From Bacteroidota bacterium (GTDB lineage Bacteria; Bacteroidota; Bacteroidia; Bacteroidales; Prolixibacteraceae): a stretch of DNA of 64,000 nucleotides. Both the position numbers and the translations under genes were made by a program. This document shows, piece after piece, positions 1-8,489 of the stretch (position 1 is the stretch's first letter; every line of letters starts with the position of its first letter). The stretch covers positions 1-64,000 of the forward strand of contig JAEYNZ010000029.1 of the NCBI GenBank assembly GCA_023412195.1, given 5' to 3'. The notes under the pieces were generated by a model, which saw nothing but the letters and a program-made list of their open reading frames with translations, searched no databases and was not told where the DNA came from.

Positions 1-283
1 TGGATTTAAAGATCTTGCCCTACCGGAATGGAACGAACTGGTTTGTTTAAAGATTACTCTCTAAATCACTATCCCTTTTCTATATCGTGCGACCAGAAGT
101 TAATTATACTATGAGTCCATCATTCCCATACCTGCCGGGAGGGAGGCTTTAGTCTTCTGGTAATTAAGCATAAATTGGGTGCATGCAATTGATATTCTGG
201 CACGAGGCCACCTCAGGCAAGGTTGGGCTGTTTGCAGCTTATTGTTATTCTTCCAGTCAACACAGAAAGGGGTACAAGCAGAT

Positions 284-399
284 ACCTTGTCTATATTAAA
301 TTCAATTTAAATTCAATTTAAACTCAACCCAAAGTCAATTATAATCGAATTTACATTGAATTAAGATTGAGTTTATACTGACTTTAATCCTGACAAGGT
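284..399. repeat. Long palindrome built of 11-nt units, copy 1
   Basis: This 116-nt palindrome is symmetric about 341/342 without any insertion or deletion. Of 58 facing positions I count 43 Watson-Crick pairs and 2 G-T pairs. The ends form a perfect 8-bp clamp (ACCTTGTC / GACAAGGT). Inside, the sequence keeps an 11-nt register: left units begin TCA (TCAATTTAAAT, TCAATTTAAAC, TCAACCCAAAG, TCAATTATAAT) and right units begin TGA (TGAATTAAGAT, TGAGTTTATAC). The centre is TCAATTATAATCGA. The same design occurs at 50963-51060. There is no T-run beside it and no evident target-site duplication, so neither a terminator nor a recent insertion is indicated. Its function is unknown. Confidence 0.85.
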
Positions 400-683
400 G
401 TAGTTAGAGGCTAAATTTCACATGTTTCCGGAAGCAGGAATACTTCCGGTTGAGATGTGCTATGAATGGCCATAAGGCTGGCAGGGAAAATTTTTACTAA
501 AGGTTAAGGTTGCCAATTAAAGTGCGGCTACCCAGGGAAGGGTTAAAAATCGTCGGATGACAGATTAAGAACAGCAGGGTATGTAGGTTTGTAGGATTAT
601 CATCAAAATGTTCCGAATGAATCATTGAGCCATACCTCATTTGCGAACATGACATGAAGTGGTATTCCAGGTGGCATAAAGAA

Positions 684-715
684 GCAGGAGGAAAACTGCT
701 ATGTTCTCCTCCTGC
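684..715 (-). terminator. Hairpin, probable terminator of the relic gene
   Basis: A 13-bp stem with one mismatch (GCAGGAGGAAAAC / GTTCTCCTCCTGC) closes a 6-nt loop. It lies about 40 nt beyond the stop of the leftward relic at 758-925. On the minus strand it is followed by only a weak T-tract (TTCTTT), so termination is plausible but not strong. Confidence 0.5.
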
Positions 716-757
716 AAAAATGAATTAAGTACAAACATTTAAACTTGATGTGTTTCT

Positions 758-925
758 TCATTTATAAAGTTCACGGACCAGTTCCTTGTCTTCCTCTGAA
801 TCAAACGGAATCTTGGCCAGATTTTCCATTTCAGTGTTTGTTTTATTTCTATCTGCAATAATTTTCAATCTGTCCCAGTCGCGGTTTGCTCCGGTTTCAT
901 CACAGGCATTGAAGTAAATATATCA
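758..925 (-). pseudogene. Relic of a TonB_C/TPR protein gene
   Basis: Read on the minus strand, the last 49 codons before the TGA at 758-760 translate to the C-terminus of a paralogue of the intact gene at 1453-2154. DETGANRDWDRLK here matches DETGAYRDWDRLK there, and both continue into a similar ENLAKIP segment. Upstream of DETG the relic reads YIYFNA and then hits an in-frame stop at 923-925. The full gene has KYFNHA about 30 residues earlier, so the piece between seems deleted and everything upstream is lost. It is the remains of a tandem duplication. The call is certain as homology; whether anything is still expressed is unknown. Confidence 0.8.
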
Positions 926-1452
926 ATTCAGTAACAAAGGGTTAGTATAAATTAGTTTTGATTTTAGTTTCAGTTTCACCCATTTTGTTTAGGAGATATA
1001 GAGAAGGACTAAAGTGAAAAGGTGAATGGTTTCCGATTCAGTTCATCTGAACCTGATCAGGGAAGGTTCAAATTATGTATGTATGTCAACTTTCGCAGGA
1101 CAGAAGCTTAAAAGCAGGTACTGTGGCCACTCTGGAAGCGGAAATAAAGAACTTGCATTTTCGGGATGGTGTGAACTGGAAGCCTTGAAGATAATCCTCT
1201 AAAATATTCGGATTGTTCACCTATCCGGATTTTCAGGTTCCAATTCAATTAAACTTGTTACACTCAGGAATGCCAGGTTCGTTTATATTTTTCCCGGTTT
1301 TTAAAGGTATGAAAGGAGAGAGGAATAAATCTTATCGTGGTACCGACAATCTGCTGTACAGTTGTATGAAAGGTTGAACAATGAAGCGAATCAGGTTATT
1401 TCCTCTCTCTCTGTTATAAAAAAGAACCAACATTTAACCCGGATTTGTTCTT
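926..1452. other. Gene-free stretch between relic and paralogue
   Basis: I see no supported gene. The short open frames here overlap the 3' end of the next gene in other frames or lack any recognisable protein character. The stretch probably contains the eroded upstream part of the duplicated gene, but I cannot align it by eye. Confidence 0.5.
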
Positions 1453-2154
1453 TTATTTTATCAGTTCACGGAGCATACTTTCATATTCCAGGGCATTGGC
1501 TGGAATCTTTGCCAGATTCTCTATATCCATTGTATTACCTTTTTCTGACAAAGTTTTCAACCTGTCCCAATCTCGGTATGCACCGGTTTCATCACCCATT
1601 TTATATTTGCAAAATCCCCGAACTTCCAACAGGGATCTAGCATTAGGCACCAGAGATATTGCATGGTTGAAATATTTCAATGCTTTTGCGGGCTGGTTTT
1701 TTACAAACAATGCCTGAACTCCTTTTTGCCATTGTTCCTTTACCAGTTCAATAAAATCTTCATCCGGATTAAGCTTGAATGACACAGAGACTTCGCCTGG
1801 CATTGGCACGTATTCTCCGTTTATAATTCCCGGTGACCACATCCCGTCAGTGGTTTTTAATACCCGGATAACTTCCATGTCGAATTCACTGTTTAAACCG
1901 TTAATGATATTAAAGTTTTCCAGATTCCCTTCCGGTGTAACTAAAAATCCGATAACAACAGTTCCCTGCATCCAAAAATCTAAATCATTTGTTGAAGGGT
2001 ATCTAATCCCGCTCTGAAGATAGGAATTAAGAGATTGTGCCACTTGTCCTACATAAACCGGAGAAGTTACCTCAATTTCTTCTAATTCATGATGTTGCCC
2101 GCGTGCATAAGTTGCAACCACCAAACATGCCAAGAAAATTAATAGTGTTTTCAT
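1453..2154 (-). CDS. Secreted TonB_C-domain protein with TPR tail
   Basis: This 233-residue protein begins with a signal peptide (MKTLLIFLACLVVATYARG). Residues about 35-130 resemble the C-terminal domain of TonB-like energy transducers, with the GTVVIGFLVTPEGNL strand and a WSPGIINGEYVPMP segment. In this family that fold often stands alone in periplasmic proteins and does not imply a real TonB, since there is no N-terminal membrane anchor or proline-rich linker. Residues about 135-190 look like one or two TPR helices pairs (KALKYFNHAISLVPNA). A decayed tandem copy lies downstream at 758-925. No partner gene is adjacent. The domain call is fairly sure; the cellular role is unknown. Confidence 0.75.
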   Translation of the reverse strand: MKTLLIFLACLVVATYARGQHHELEEIEVTSPVYVGQVAQSLNSYLQSGIRYPSTNDLDFWMQGTVVIGFLVTPEGNLENFNIINGLNSEFDMEVIRVLKTTDGMWSPGIINGEYVPMPGEVSVSFKLNPDEDFIELVKEQWQKGVQALFVKNQPAKALKYFNHAISLVPNARSLLEVRGFCKYKMGDETGAYRDWDRLKTLSEKGNTMDIENLAKIPANALEYESMLRELIK

Positions 2155-2334
2155 TGCAAAAAGTTTTAAAATTTATAATTAATTCTATTGACAAAACAAT
2201 AATGTAAATTTCAGGCAGATTGTGTTGCAGAACCAACCAGCTATGTTGAAAAGGATTTAAATTTTTGGAAAAGGGAATTAACTTATGATGTAAGACCTTT
2301 AATTTTTATTGAAAAAGTGTTGCATGAAAACAAA

Positions 2335-3288
2335 TTATTCAATTTCGCCAACTTTGTGCAAATATCTACCAACCTGTTCGTGGTGTTTTTGATATTGGGT
2401 TTCAATATCTTTTAAAATTTTTTGAAATTCCGGTTCATTGCGGAGATTATTGAACCTGGGACATGATTTTAGTGTTACCAGCGTAAACAGATGTGTACTT
2501 TTGTTTTTGTGAAGGCATTCCAGAGCCTTTTCCTTTTCTCCCATTGAAGAATATATAGAGGCTGAATGGATAAAGGGGATGTTCAATTCAGGCCATAAAT
2601 TATATTCATTTTGGTTATTACAAAGCTGGAGAGCTAAATTGAAAAGCGGGATTGCCTTTTCGGTATCACCATTTAAATAATATATAAATGATAGCCCATA
2701 GTCGCCTTCAGCAGGCCTGCCCTGCCTTTTTAATACCCTGTTATATGTATGAAACCATTTGGTTGCTTCCGGTAAATTCTGTTTGGCAAACCAGGCCCAT
2801 GGAAGTGTCCAGTTTAATCCAGATGAATCTTTTTTGAATTGCTGTTCACCGATTTGAATTACAGAATCATAATTTCCGGAAATAAAGTGGTTGAACATTA
2901 ACCTGTGTATATAGCCTGATGAATCGTTGTTAAGTTTTAAAATCCGTTCAGAATATCTGTTGCTTTCTTCAATATAACCTAACCGGCCCAGTTTTTCATA
3001 CAGATGGAACAAGGTCCAGTATTCCGGATTTTGTTTGTTCTCAAGTTCCAACTGATACTGTTTATAATAATATTCAATGCCTTTCAGGTATTCACCTCTG
3101 TGAAAGTACAAATCACCAATTACTCTGAATTGCACATGAATGTCTGAGTATACTTCAGATTTAATCGACTGTTCAAAGCATTCAAAAGCTTTGTTAAAAT
3201 TTCCTGTTCTATGATAGAGATGGCCTAATAAATGATATGCAGACGCATCTTTACTGTCAAAATGAATGGCCCTGTTTGCATAATACAT
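2335..3288 (-). CDS. TPR half of a frameshifted AraC/TPR regulator
   Basis: These 317 residues are TPR repeats (for example AYHLLGHLYHRTGNFNKAF). The first ATG is at 3288, but the frame is open back to 3387 and reads PVGNDIDSHSYYARIDAYF without a break, which is continuous TPR sequence. It therefore overlaps, in another frame, the 3' end of the gene at 3324-4499. The two are best explained as one gene of roughly 720 codons interrupted by a one-base shift near 3371-3387. If the shift is real, this half would be unlikely to be made in normal amounts, because nothing upstream suggests an independent promoter. Confidence 0.7.
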   Translation of the reverse strand: MYYANRAIHFDSKDASAYHLLGHLYHRTGNFNKAFECFEQSIKSEVYSDIHVQFRVIGDLYFHRGEYLKGIEYYYKQYQLELENKQNPEYWTLFHLYEKLGRLGYIEESNRYSERILKLNNDSSGYIHRLMFNHFISGNYDSVIQIGEQQFKKDSSGLNWTLPWAWFAKQNLPEATKWFHTYNRVLKRQGRPAEGDYGLSFIYYLNGDTEKAIPLFNLALQLCNNQNEYNLWPELNIPFIHSASIYSSMGEKEKALECLHKNKSTHLFTLVTLKSCPRFNNLRNEPEFQKILKDIETQYQKHHEQVGRYLHKVGEIE

Positions 3289-3323
3289 TGCAGAATCAAA
3301 ATAATCTTTATTAAAATATGCGT

Positions 3324-4499
3324 CTATTCTGGCATAATAGGAATGAGAATCAATATCATTTCCGACAGGAATATTGTAACTAGGGCATTATATACCCATC
3401 CTAACTGGATGATTGATAAAGTAAATGATGAATCAAGTTTGAGTGCTTCTTTAAATTTATCCCTTGCCATGAACAGTTTGATACTCCTTTGATTGCGGTT
3501 TGCTACTCCACTGGAAGCCAAATACAGTTCTTTACCCTGCAGGTAAAGATTTAGCGCATTAAAGTTTTCTGTTGAAATTTCCCTGTACCATTTTATTTTT
3601 TCCGGGTTTATGGTTTTATTGATTTCAGATGCCAGGTTCAACGAAATTTCATTTTGCAATTCAATATAATCTTCTACCTCCTTCACCTCCCTTCTATATT
3701 GTTTAGAGAGCAGATGTCGGTCAGTATTTGCATCCAAAAGCTGGATATTCAATACAACCAGGTTGCCATATAATTGTCCGCTTCCTTCTATAATATAATT
3801 AACACCTAGCTCTTTTGCTATGTGAGGAAGGGATTTCGTGGAATTGCGGAAACTTTCAACAGATGTGCGCGAGCGCACATCAAAATCAGGGATATTTGAG
3901 AGTTTATATATAATACTTTCCATTAATCCATTAATGTAATAGGCATAGGTCGTATCCCGGCTGTCGTTTTTAAAGGGAAGGACTGCAATGTTTTTTTCCG
4001 GTTCAACCGGTTTATTTTCGGAGATTTTATTTGTGACGCGATTGTAAATAACAACTACAGCGGGGATAAATATTATAAGAAACAGTATCGTAATAACAAC
4101 CCATTTTTTTGAGTAGATGGAAGTGTTTTTTAGAATGCCGGGAGGAATTTTTTCTGGTTCAATGTGTTTTGCAGCCTCGCCTGGAGGGTATCCGTAAAAG
4201 GCGCCAAAGCATTTGGTAAAATAGGTTACACTGTGGAATCCCGATTCAAAAGCAGCCTCAGAAACAGTAGCTGATTCCTGGTTAAGCAATTTCAGGGCTT
4301 TTTTCAGCCTCACCTGATTAATAAACTGACTTACCGATAGGTTCGCTTCTTCTTTTATCCTTCGGTGGAGATTGGAACGGCTCATTCCCATTTCGTGTGC
4401 CAGTTCAGAAACTCCAAACTGGTCATTGGTAAGATTGGCTTCTGTAATTGCAGTAAGCCTTTCCATAAAGTCTTTACGGCTTGAGGTTGAACCGGTCAT
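3324..4499 (-). CDS. AraC-type HTH membrane regulator, 5' half of split gene
   Basis: The 391 residues show an unusual but known Bacteroidota arrangement. Residues about 10-110 are an AraC-type DNA-binding domain (ELAHEMGMSRSNLHRRIKEE, then the second HTH with FHSVTYFTKCF). One membrane helix follows at about 133-152, then a periplasmic-side FlgO/adenylate-cyclase-associated domain (NIAVLPFKNDSRD, GVNYIIEGSGQLYG) at about 168-300, and then TPRs. The last 16 residues (IFLSEMILILIPIMPE) are not TPR-like, and the true continuation is in another frame (see 2335-3288). The DNA-binding domain sits at the N-terminus, opposite to most AraC proteins. No target can be named. It could be an inactivated gene or carry a sequencing error. 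Confidence 0.75.
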   Translation of the reverse strand: MTGSTSSRKDFMERLTAITEANLTNDQFGVSELAHEMGMSRSNLHRRIKEEANLSVSQFINQVRLKKALKLLNQESATVSEAAFESGFHSVTYFTKCFGAFYGYPPGEAAKHIEPEKIPPGILKNTSIYSKKWVVITILFLIIFIPAVVVIYNRVTNKISENKPVEPEKNIAVLPFKNDSRDTTYAYYINGLMESIIYKLSNIPDFDVRSRTSVESFRNSTKSLPHIAKELGVNYIIEGSGQLYGNLVVLNIQLLDANTDRHLLSKQYRREVKEVEDYIELQNEISLNLASEINKTINPEKIKWYREISTENFNALNLYLQGKELYLASSGVANRNQRSIKLFMARDKFKEALKLDSSFTLSIIQLGWVYNALVTIFLSEMILILIPIMPE

Positions 4500-4836
4500 G
4501 GTGCAAATTAATGGGATAACAAGTTACTGAAAAAGATTGATTTAAACATGATTTACCAAGAGTAATTTATGTATGGATTTAATGAAATAGGAATGTGAGA
4601 AATCTTATTGGTTCAGGTCGTTACTCCATTTCGCCAGTATATTATTGTAACCCTACCTGGTTTAAGGTATTAGTATTAATTTAATTTTTGGTGATTAACT
4701 GTATTGCCGTGTAAAGGAATTGGATTTGAATAATTGTGGCATAAAGTTTTGTGCTTTTATGAACTGCTGCCTGTATCTCAAAGTAATAAATCAATAATAT
4801 ACTGTTATTTTAATGTTTTAATTAAAATAAAAAAAC
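4500..4836. other. Gene-free stretch
   Basis: AT-rich spacer between the AraC/TPR gene start and the terminator of the M16 peptidase gene. I see no gene and no clear TAnnTTTG promoter for the leftward regulator. Confidence 0.5.
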
Positions 4837-4882
4837 ACAGGTATCAGGACTGAGACGTAACATCATAAGTCCTGGTACCTGT
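4820..4882 (-). terminator. Strong intrinsic terminator of the M16 gene
   Basis: A 15-bp stem (ACAGGTATCAGGACT at 4837-4851 against AGTCCTGGTACCTGT at 4868-4882, one T/G wobble) is followed on the minus strand by GTTTTTTTTATTTT. It starts about 30 nt after the stop of the leftward peptidase gene, exactly where its terminator is expected. Confidence 0.9.
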
Positions 4883-4911
4883 ATCTAAAAGCCCTTGTAT
4901 TGAATATTTGT

Positions 4912-7728
4912 CTAATTTGAAATCAGTACAGGCTTGCCCATTCCAATTCTTTCCAACGCAGGCATTTGAGTTGCAGCATCTCCTGATATTACAAAATACA
5001 TGTTTTCAGGTTTCAGGTATTTTTGTGCAAGCTGTAAATGCTGATCCTTATTGTAATTACGTATAAATTCGACTTCCTGTTCAGCATAATTGGCAGGCAG
5101 GTTGTATTCGCTGATATCCCTGAGCATTCCCTGCAGTGCACCCAAGGTTTCATATTTCAGGGCATATGATTTCAAAAGGGCATCTTTGGTGAACTGCAGA
5201 TCTTCTTCCTGAAGTTGTTCCCTGTATTTTTCAATTTCAGTTTTAAAGATATTGACTGATTCAAGTGTGGCATCAGACCTGACACTTGAACTGGCTGTAA
5301 AGTTGCCGTGGTTCTGAAATCCGTTAAATCCTGAACGCGCACCATAGGTAAACCCTTTTTCTTCTCTGAGAATCATATTCAGAACACCATTAAAGGCTCC
5401 ACCCAGTTTATAGTTCATTACCGTGACCGGGAAATAATCCTGGTTGCTGCGTGGAATGGATGCATAGCCAATGTATATATTAGATTGTTTTGCACCCGGA
5501 ACATCGAGGAAATAAATACCACCTTTTTCCGGCATTTCCTGGCTTTCAACAACAGGGATGTTTACTTCTTTGGCTTTCCATGTTTTAGAAAGGTTCCCAA
5601 GAGCCTTTATAACCTTTTCCTTTTGGATGTCGCCAGCAACCTGCATTTTGGTAACAGAAGGAGAAAGATTGGCACTGTAGTAATTTTTAAGGTCGTCCAT
5701 TGTGATATTTTCAACCGATTTGATGGTTCCCGAGGCAGGAGTGCCCAGAGGGCTCCCTTCAGGATAAATCAGCTTGTAGAAATTGATGGCGGCCAGGTAA
5801 TTGGGATTGGCCTCATTTCTTTTTAATTCATTGATAATCCTTGATTTTACAAGTCCAAACTGCTCCTCATCCCAACGTGGTTGGGTAAGAATTTCTTCAA
5901 CAAGTTGAAGGGTTTCTTCAAAGTTTCGGGCCAGTGTGTTCACATTTACAGAAATATTTTCCGTTCCGGCATAGATATCAATGCTGGCTCCAAGCATTTC
6001 AATGGCTTCTTCAAGTTCTTCGGGCGTTTTTGTAGCTGTTCCTTCTTTCAGCATGGCAGCAAGGAAGGATGCGACACCTGCTTTATCGGGTTGATCGAGC
6101 AGGTGGCCTCCGCCGATCACCAATGAATAACGCACCAGTGGAACTTCAGTATGATTGATCCCCCAGATTTTAATACCATTGTCTGCTTCGGCAGTCCATA
6201 CATCAGGCAGGGTAATTTCAGGGTCTGCGCCGATAGAAGGTTGAACGGAACGGTCGAATGACGATGGCGTTTTTGCAATCACTTCCTGTTCGTCAGCATC
6301 GACAAGTACAACCTGTGTGGCATTTTCAATATTTTCTTCCACCACACCTGCATCGACAGAATTCTCTGCCATCAGGTTCAACTGCCCTTTAGGAACAAAA
6401 CTGGTTGCAATATAATTTTTTCCTTTTACATATTTTTCATAAACACGCATTACATCGGGGATGGTAACTGCCTTAATTTTCGAAATATCGGTAAGGATAT
6501 AATCGGGTGATCCTGCATATTCATTATACCTTGCCAGTTGGAATGACTTGCCCAGGACAGAATTTATTGTGCTGTAAAAATCGGTTTCGAGGCTTGCCTT
6601 ATGTTTCTCCAGGTCTGTTTCAGTGATTCCTTCTTCTTCAAAGAGTTTCATGGCTTCAAAAACTGCATTTTCGACATCAGCCAGGCTGGTTCCTGCATTT
6701 GCATTGATTGAAACTGTAAATTGGCCTGTAACTTCCCCAGAGCGGTTGAACACTCCTGCTCTTGGGGCCAGTTTTTTATCTTTTACAATAACTTTGTAAA
6801 AAGGTGAATTTTTTCCGCTGCCAAGGACCCTGGCAAGAAAGTTCAGCGGGTAAGAATCATCGGAATATTGTTCAACACCCGGCCATACCATGGTAAGTTG
6901 CGGAGTCCGTGCAAAATTGTCTTCATGATAAAGTTTTTTGGTTGAATCAAGTTTTACATGCTGAGGTTTGGGATCTTCCAGGTCGTTACCTTTAGGTATT
7001 TCACCAAAATACCTTTCGATCAGTTTTTTAGCCTCTTCTTTATCAAAATCACCTGCCAGTACAAGGGTTGTATTGTTGGGAATGTAGAATCTTGAATGAA
7101 ATTCCTTTACATCGTCGATGGTGGCATTAAATAAATCTTCCATTTCGCCTATGACCGTCCAGCTGTAAGGATGTCCTTCAGGATACAGATTTTTGCCAAT
7201 AACCCAGGTGTTGTGACCGTAAGGCTGGTTATCCATCATTTGACGTTTTTCGTTCTGCACCACATTCTGCTGGTTGGCAAAAGCAGCACGGGTAACGGTG
7301 TTCTGGAGGTATCCCATTCTGTCTGACTCCATCCAAAGCACCATTTCAAGTGCATTTTTTGGTACTACTTCATAATAAATGGTTCCGTCGTTACTGGTTC
7401 CGCCATTTAATGTTCCGCCTGCACCCTGAATCTTTTTGAAGAACTCATCCTGTCCTACATTTTCCGATTCCTGGAACATCATGTGCTCGAAGAGGTGGGC
7501 AAAGCCTGTTTTACCCGGAATTTCACGGTTTGATCCTACATGAAACTGGATAGCAACGGCAACAATGGGATCAGAATGATCCTGGTGCAGGATCACATCC
7601 AGCCCGTTTGCCAGCTGATATTTTTCATACGGCAGGGAAAGTTCTTTTTTCCGGGCATTTTCGGATGCCGTACATGAAAACAGCACCGCAATCAGGCCTG
7701 TAACCAAATAGTTGATAATCTTTTTCAT
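4912..7728 (-). CDS. M16 family zinc metallopeptidase, lipoprotein
   Basis: This 938-residue protein has the two-half architecture of pitrilysin-like M16 peptidases, here fused in one chain. A lipoprotein signal ends in LFSC with the lipid-anchor Cys19. The N-terminal half carries the inverted zinc motif HxxEH at 78-82 (HLFEH) and the third ligand Glu160 in VVQNEKRQ, the expected distance away. The C-terminal half (about 505-930) has the same fold but no zinc motif, as usual, and supplies the substrate-binding R/Y region (GGAFNGVLNMILREEKGFTY). It should be an envelope-anchored peptidase that degrades short peptides. It is a single-gene unit with its own terminator. Confidence 0.92.
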   Translation of the reverse strand: MKKIINYLVTGLIAVLFSCTASENARKKELSLPYEKYQLANGLDVILHQDHSDPIVAVAIQFHVGSNREIPGKTGFAHLFEHMMFQESENVGQDEFFKKIQGAGGTLNGGTSNDGTIYYEVVPKNALEMVLWMESDRMGYLQNTVTRAAFANQQNVVQNEKRQMMDNQPYGHNTWVIGKNLYPEGHPYSWTVIGEMEDLFNATIDDVKEFHSRFYIPNNTTLVLAGDFDKEEAKKLIERYFGEIPKGNDLEDPKPQHVKLDSTKKLYHEDNFARTPQLTMVWPGVEQYSDDSYPLNFLARVLGSGKNSPFYKVIVKDKKLAPRAGVFNRSGEVTGQFTVSINANAGTSLADVENAVFEAMKLFEEEGITETDLEKHKASLETDFYSTINSVLGKSFQLARYNEYAGSPDYILTDISKIKAVTIPDVMRVYEKYVKGKNYIATSFVPKGQLNLMAENSVDAGVVEENIENATQVVLVDADEQEVIAKTPSSFDRSVQPSIGADPEITLPDVWTAEADNGIKIWGINHTEVPLVRYSLVIGGGHLLDQPDKAGVASFLAAMLKEGTATKTPEELEEAIEMLGASIDIYAGTENISVNVNTLARNFEETLQLVEEILTQPRWDEEQFGLVKSRIINELKRNEANPNYLAAINFYKLIYPEGSPLGTPASGTIKSVENITMDDLKNYYSANLSPSVTKMQVAGDIQKEKVIKALGNLSKTWKAKEVNIPVVESQEMPEKGGIYFLDVPGAKQSNIYIGYASIPRSNQDYFPVTVMNYKLGGAFNGVLNMILREEKGFTYGARSGFNGFQNHGNFTASSSVRSDATLESVNIFKTEIEKYREQLQEEDLQFTKDALLKSYALKYETLGALQGMLRDISEYNLPANYAEQEVEFIRNYNKDQHLQLAQKYLKPENMYFVISGDAATQMPALERIGMGKPVLISN

Positions 7729-7926
7729 AATTAAAAGTTGTTGATGTTGATGTTTTTTTTTGTTCGTTTTATTTGACTATCAAAATTACGAATATGATGC
7801 AATAACCCTTGCTTTTTTTGATCAAATCTATCTTTACAAAGGTTCAATAATGGTTTTTTCCATGTTAATAAATCAATAATTTTATCTATCTCCCATTACT
7901 TTTATTTATCGCAACCTGAAAACCAG

Positions 7927-8187
7927 ATGGAATATCTGTTGTTTCTTTATTGCATGGATATCAAAGAAGTTTTTAAAAGTAAGAAATTTACAATCCTTTT
8001 TACCCTGTTGGGCACTGTGGGTGGTTTTTTATACTGGAGGTACATTGGTTGCCTGAGCGGAACCTGTGTCATCAGGTCAGTATGGTATTGGAGCACCTTA
8101 TGGGGCGCAGCCGTGGGTTATCTCACAGGTGACATGCTGAATGATTTTATTACAAAAAGAAAAAAGAAAGCAGAAGAAAAAGAATGA
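7927..8187 (+). CDS. DUF6132 small membrane protein
   Basis: The 86 residues contain two hydrophobic segments (about 19-36 and 49-66) separated by a conserved cysteine motif, GCLSGTC, and end in a lysine-rich cytoplasmic tail. This pattern fits the DUF6132 family of Bacteroidota, whose function is not known. A second possible start is the ATG at 7954 (MDIKEVFK), which would remove nine residues. The stop overlaps the start of the thioredoxin gene by 4 nt (ATGA), so the two are probably translated together. The pairing with a thioredoxin and the paired cysteines suggest a thiol-redox link, which is inference. Confidence 0.75.
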   Translation: MEYLLFLYCMDIKEVFKSKKFTILFTLLGTVGGFLYWRYIGCLSGTCVIRSVWYWSTLWGAAVGYLTGDMLNDFITKRKKKAEEKE

Positions 8188-8489
8188 ATCCCAGATTTTT
8201 ACAGATTATTAATTCTTCACGTCCGGTGCTTGTTGATTTTTATGCCGATTGGTGTATCCCCTGCAGAGAGGTACATCCGGTGCTTAAAAAAGTGAAGCAG
8301 GAAATGGGACAGGTGAAAATTGTAAAGGTGGATGTGGATAAAAATCCATACATAGCCAGTCATTATAAAATCAGCAGCTTACCTACCCTGATGATTTTCA
8401 GGAAAGGGGAACCCTTATGGACCGGCAAAGGAGTTCATAGTGCAGAAGAACTTAAATCTGTTCTGAAGAATCAGCTGCCGGAAAGTTAA
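8184..8489 (+). CDS. Thioredoxin-like protein with WCIPC active site
   Basis: A compact 101-residue thioredoxin fold without signal peptide, so cytoplasmic or membrane-associated through its partner. The active site is Trp23-Cys24-Ile-Pro-Cys27, with Ile in place of the usual Gly of WCGPC. The cis-proline is present in SLPTLMIF. The central strand VLVDFYADW and the Asp-bearing VKVDVDKNP are typical. The changed active-site residue should shift the redox potential, as seen in other thioredoxin-fold proteins. It overlaps the DUF6132 gene upstream by 4 nt and converges with the gene at 8486-9427, sharing 4 nt at the stops. Confidence 0.88.
   Translation: MNPRFLQIINSSRPVLVDFYADWCIPCREVHPVLKKVKQEMGQVKIVKVDVDKNPYIASHYKISSLPTLMIFRKGEPLWTGKGVHSAEELKSVLKNQLPES

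Larger units (their letters stand above)
1..757. other. Gene-free stretch with hairpins
   Basis: No gene can be supported here on either strand. The stretch is AT-rich and holds the long palindrome at 284-399, a small dyad at 428-449 (CCGGAAG / CTTCCGG, 8-nt loop, no T-run) and a terminator-like hairpin at 684-715. Together with the gene relic that follows, it looks like a region losing its coding content. Confidence 0.6.

Noticed and set aside
93..160. Dyad CCAGAAG / CTTCTGG with nearby TTAATTA / TAATTAA
   Set aside because: Seven base pairs across a 54-nt loop, with the AT parts in the wrong order to extend the stem; expected by chance.
284..399. Short regular repeats as a CRISPR array
   Set aside because: Units are 11 nt without spacers, AT-rich and palindromic as a whole, and no cas genes are present.
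1243..1268. TTCAATTAAACTTGTTACACTCA resembles the 11-nt units when split as TCAATTAAACT and TGTTACACTCA
   Set aside because: Only two loose matches and no symmetric partner arm, so it is not counted as a third copy of the palindrome.
3360..3390. Programmed ribosomal frameshift in the AraC/TPR gene
   Set aside because: No slippery heptamer or following pseudoknot-like structure is visible; mutation or a base-call error is simpler.
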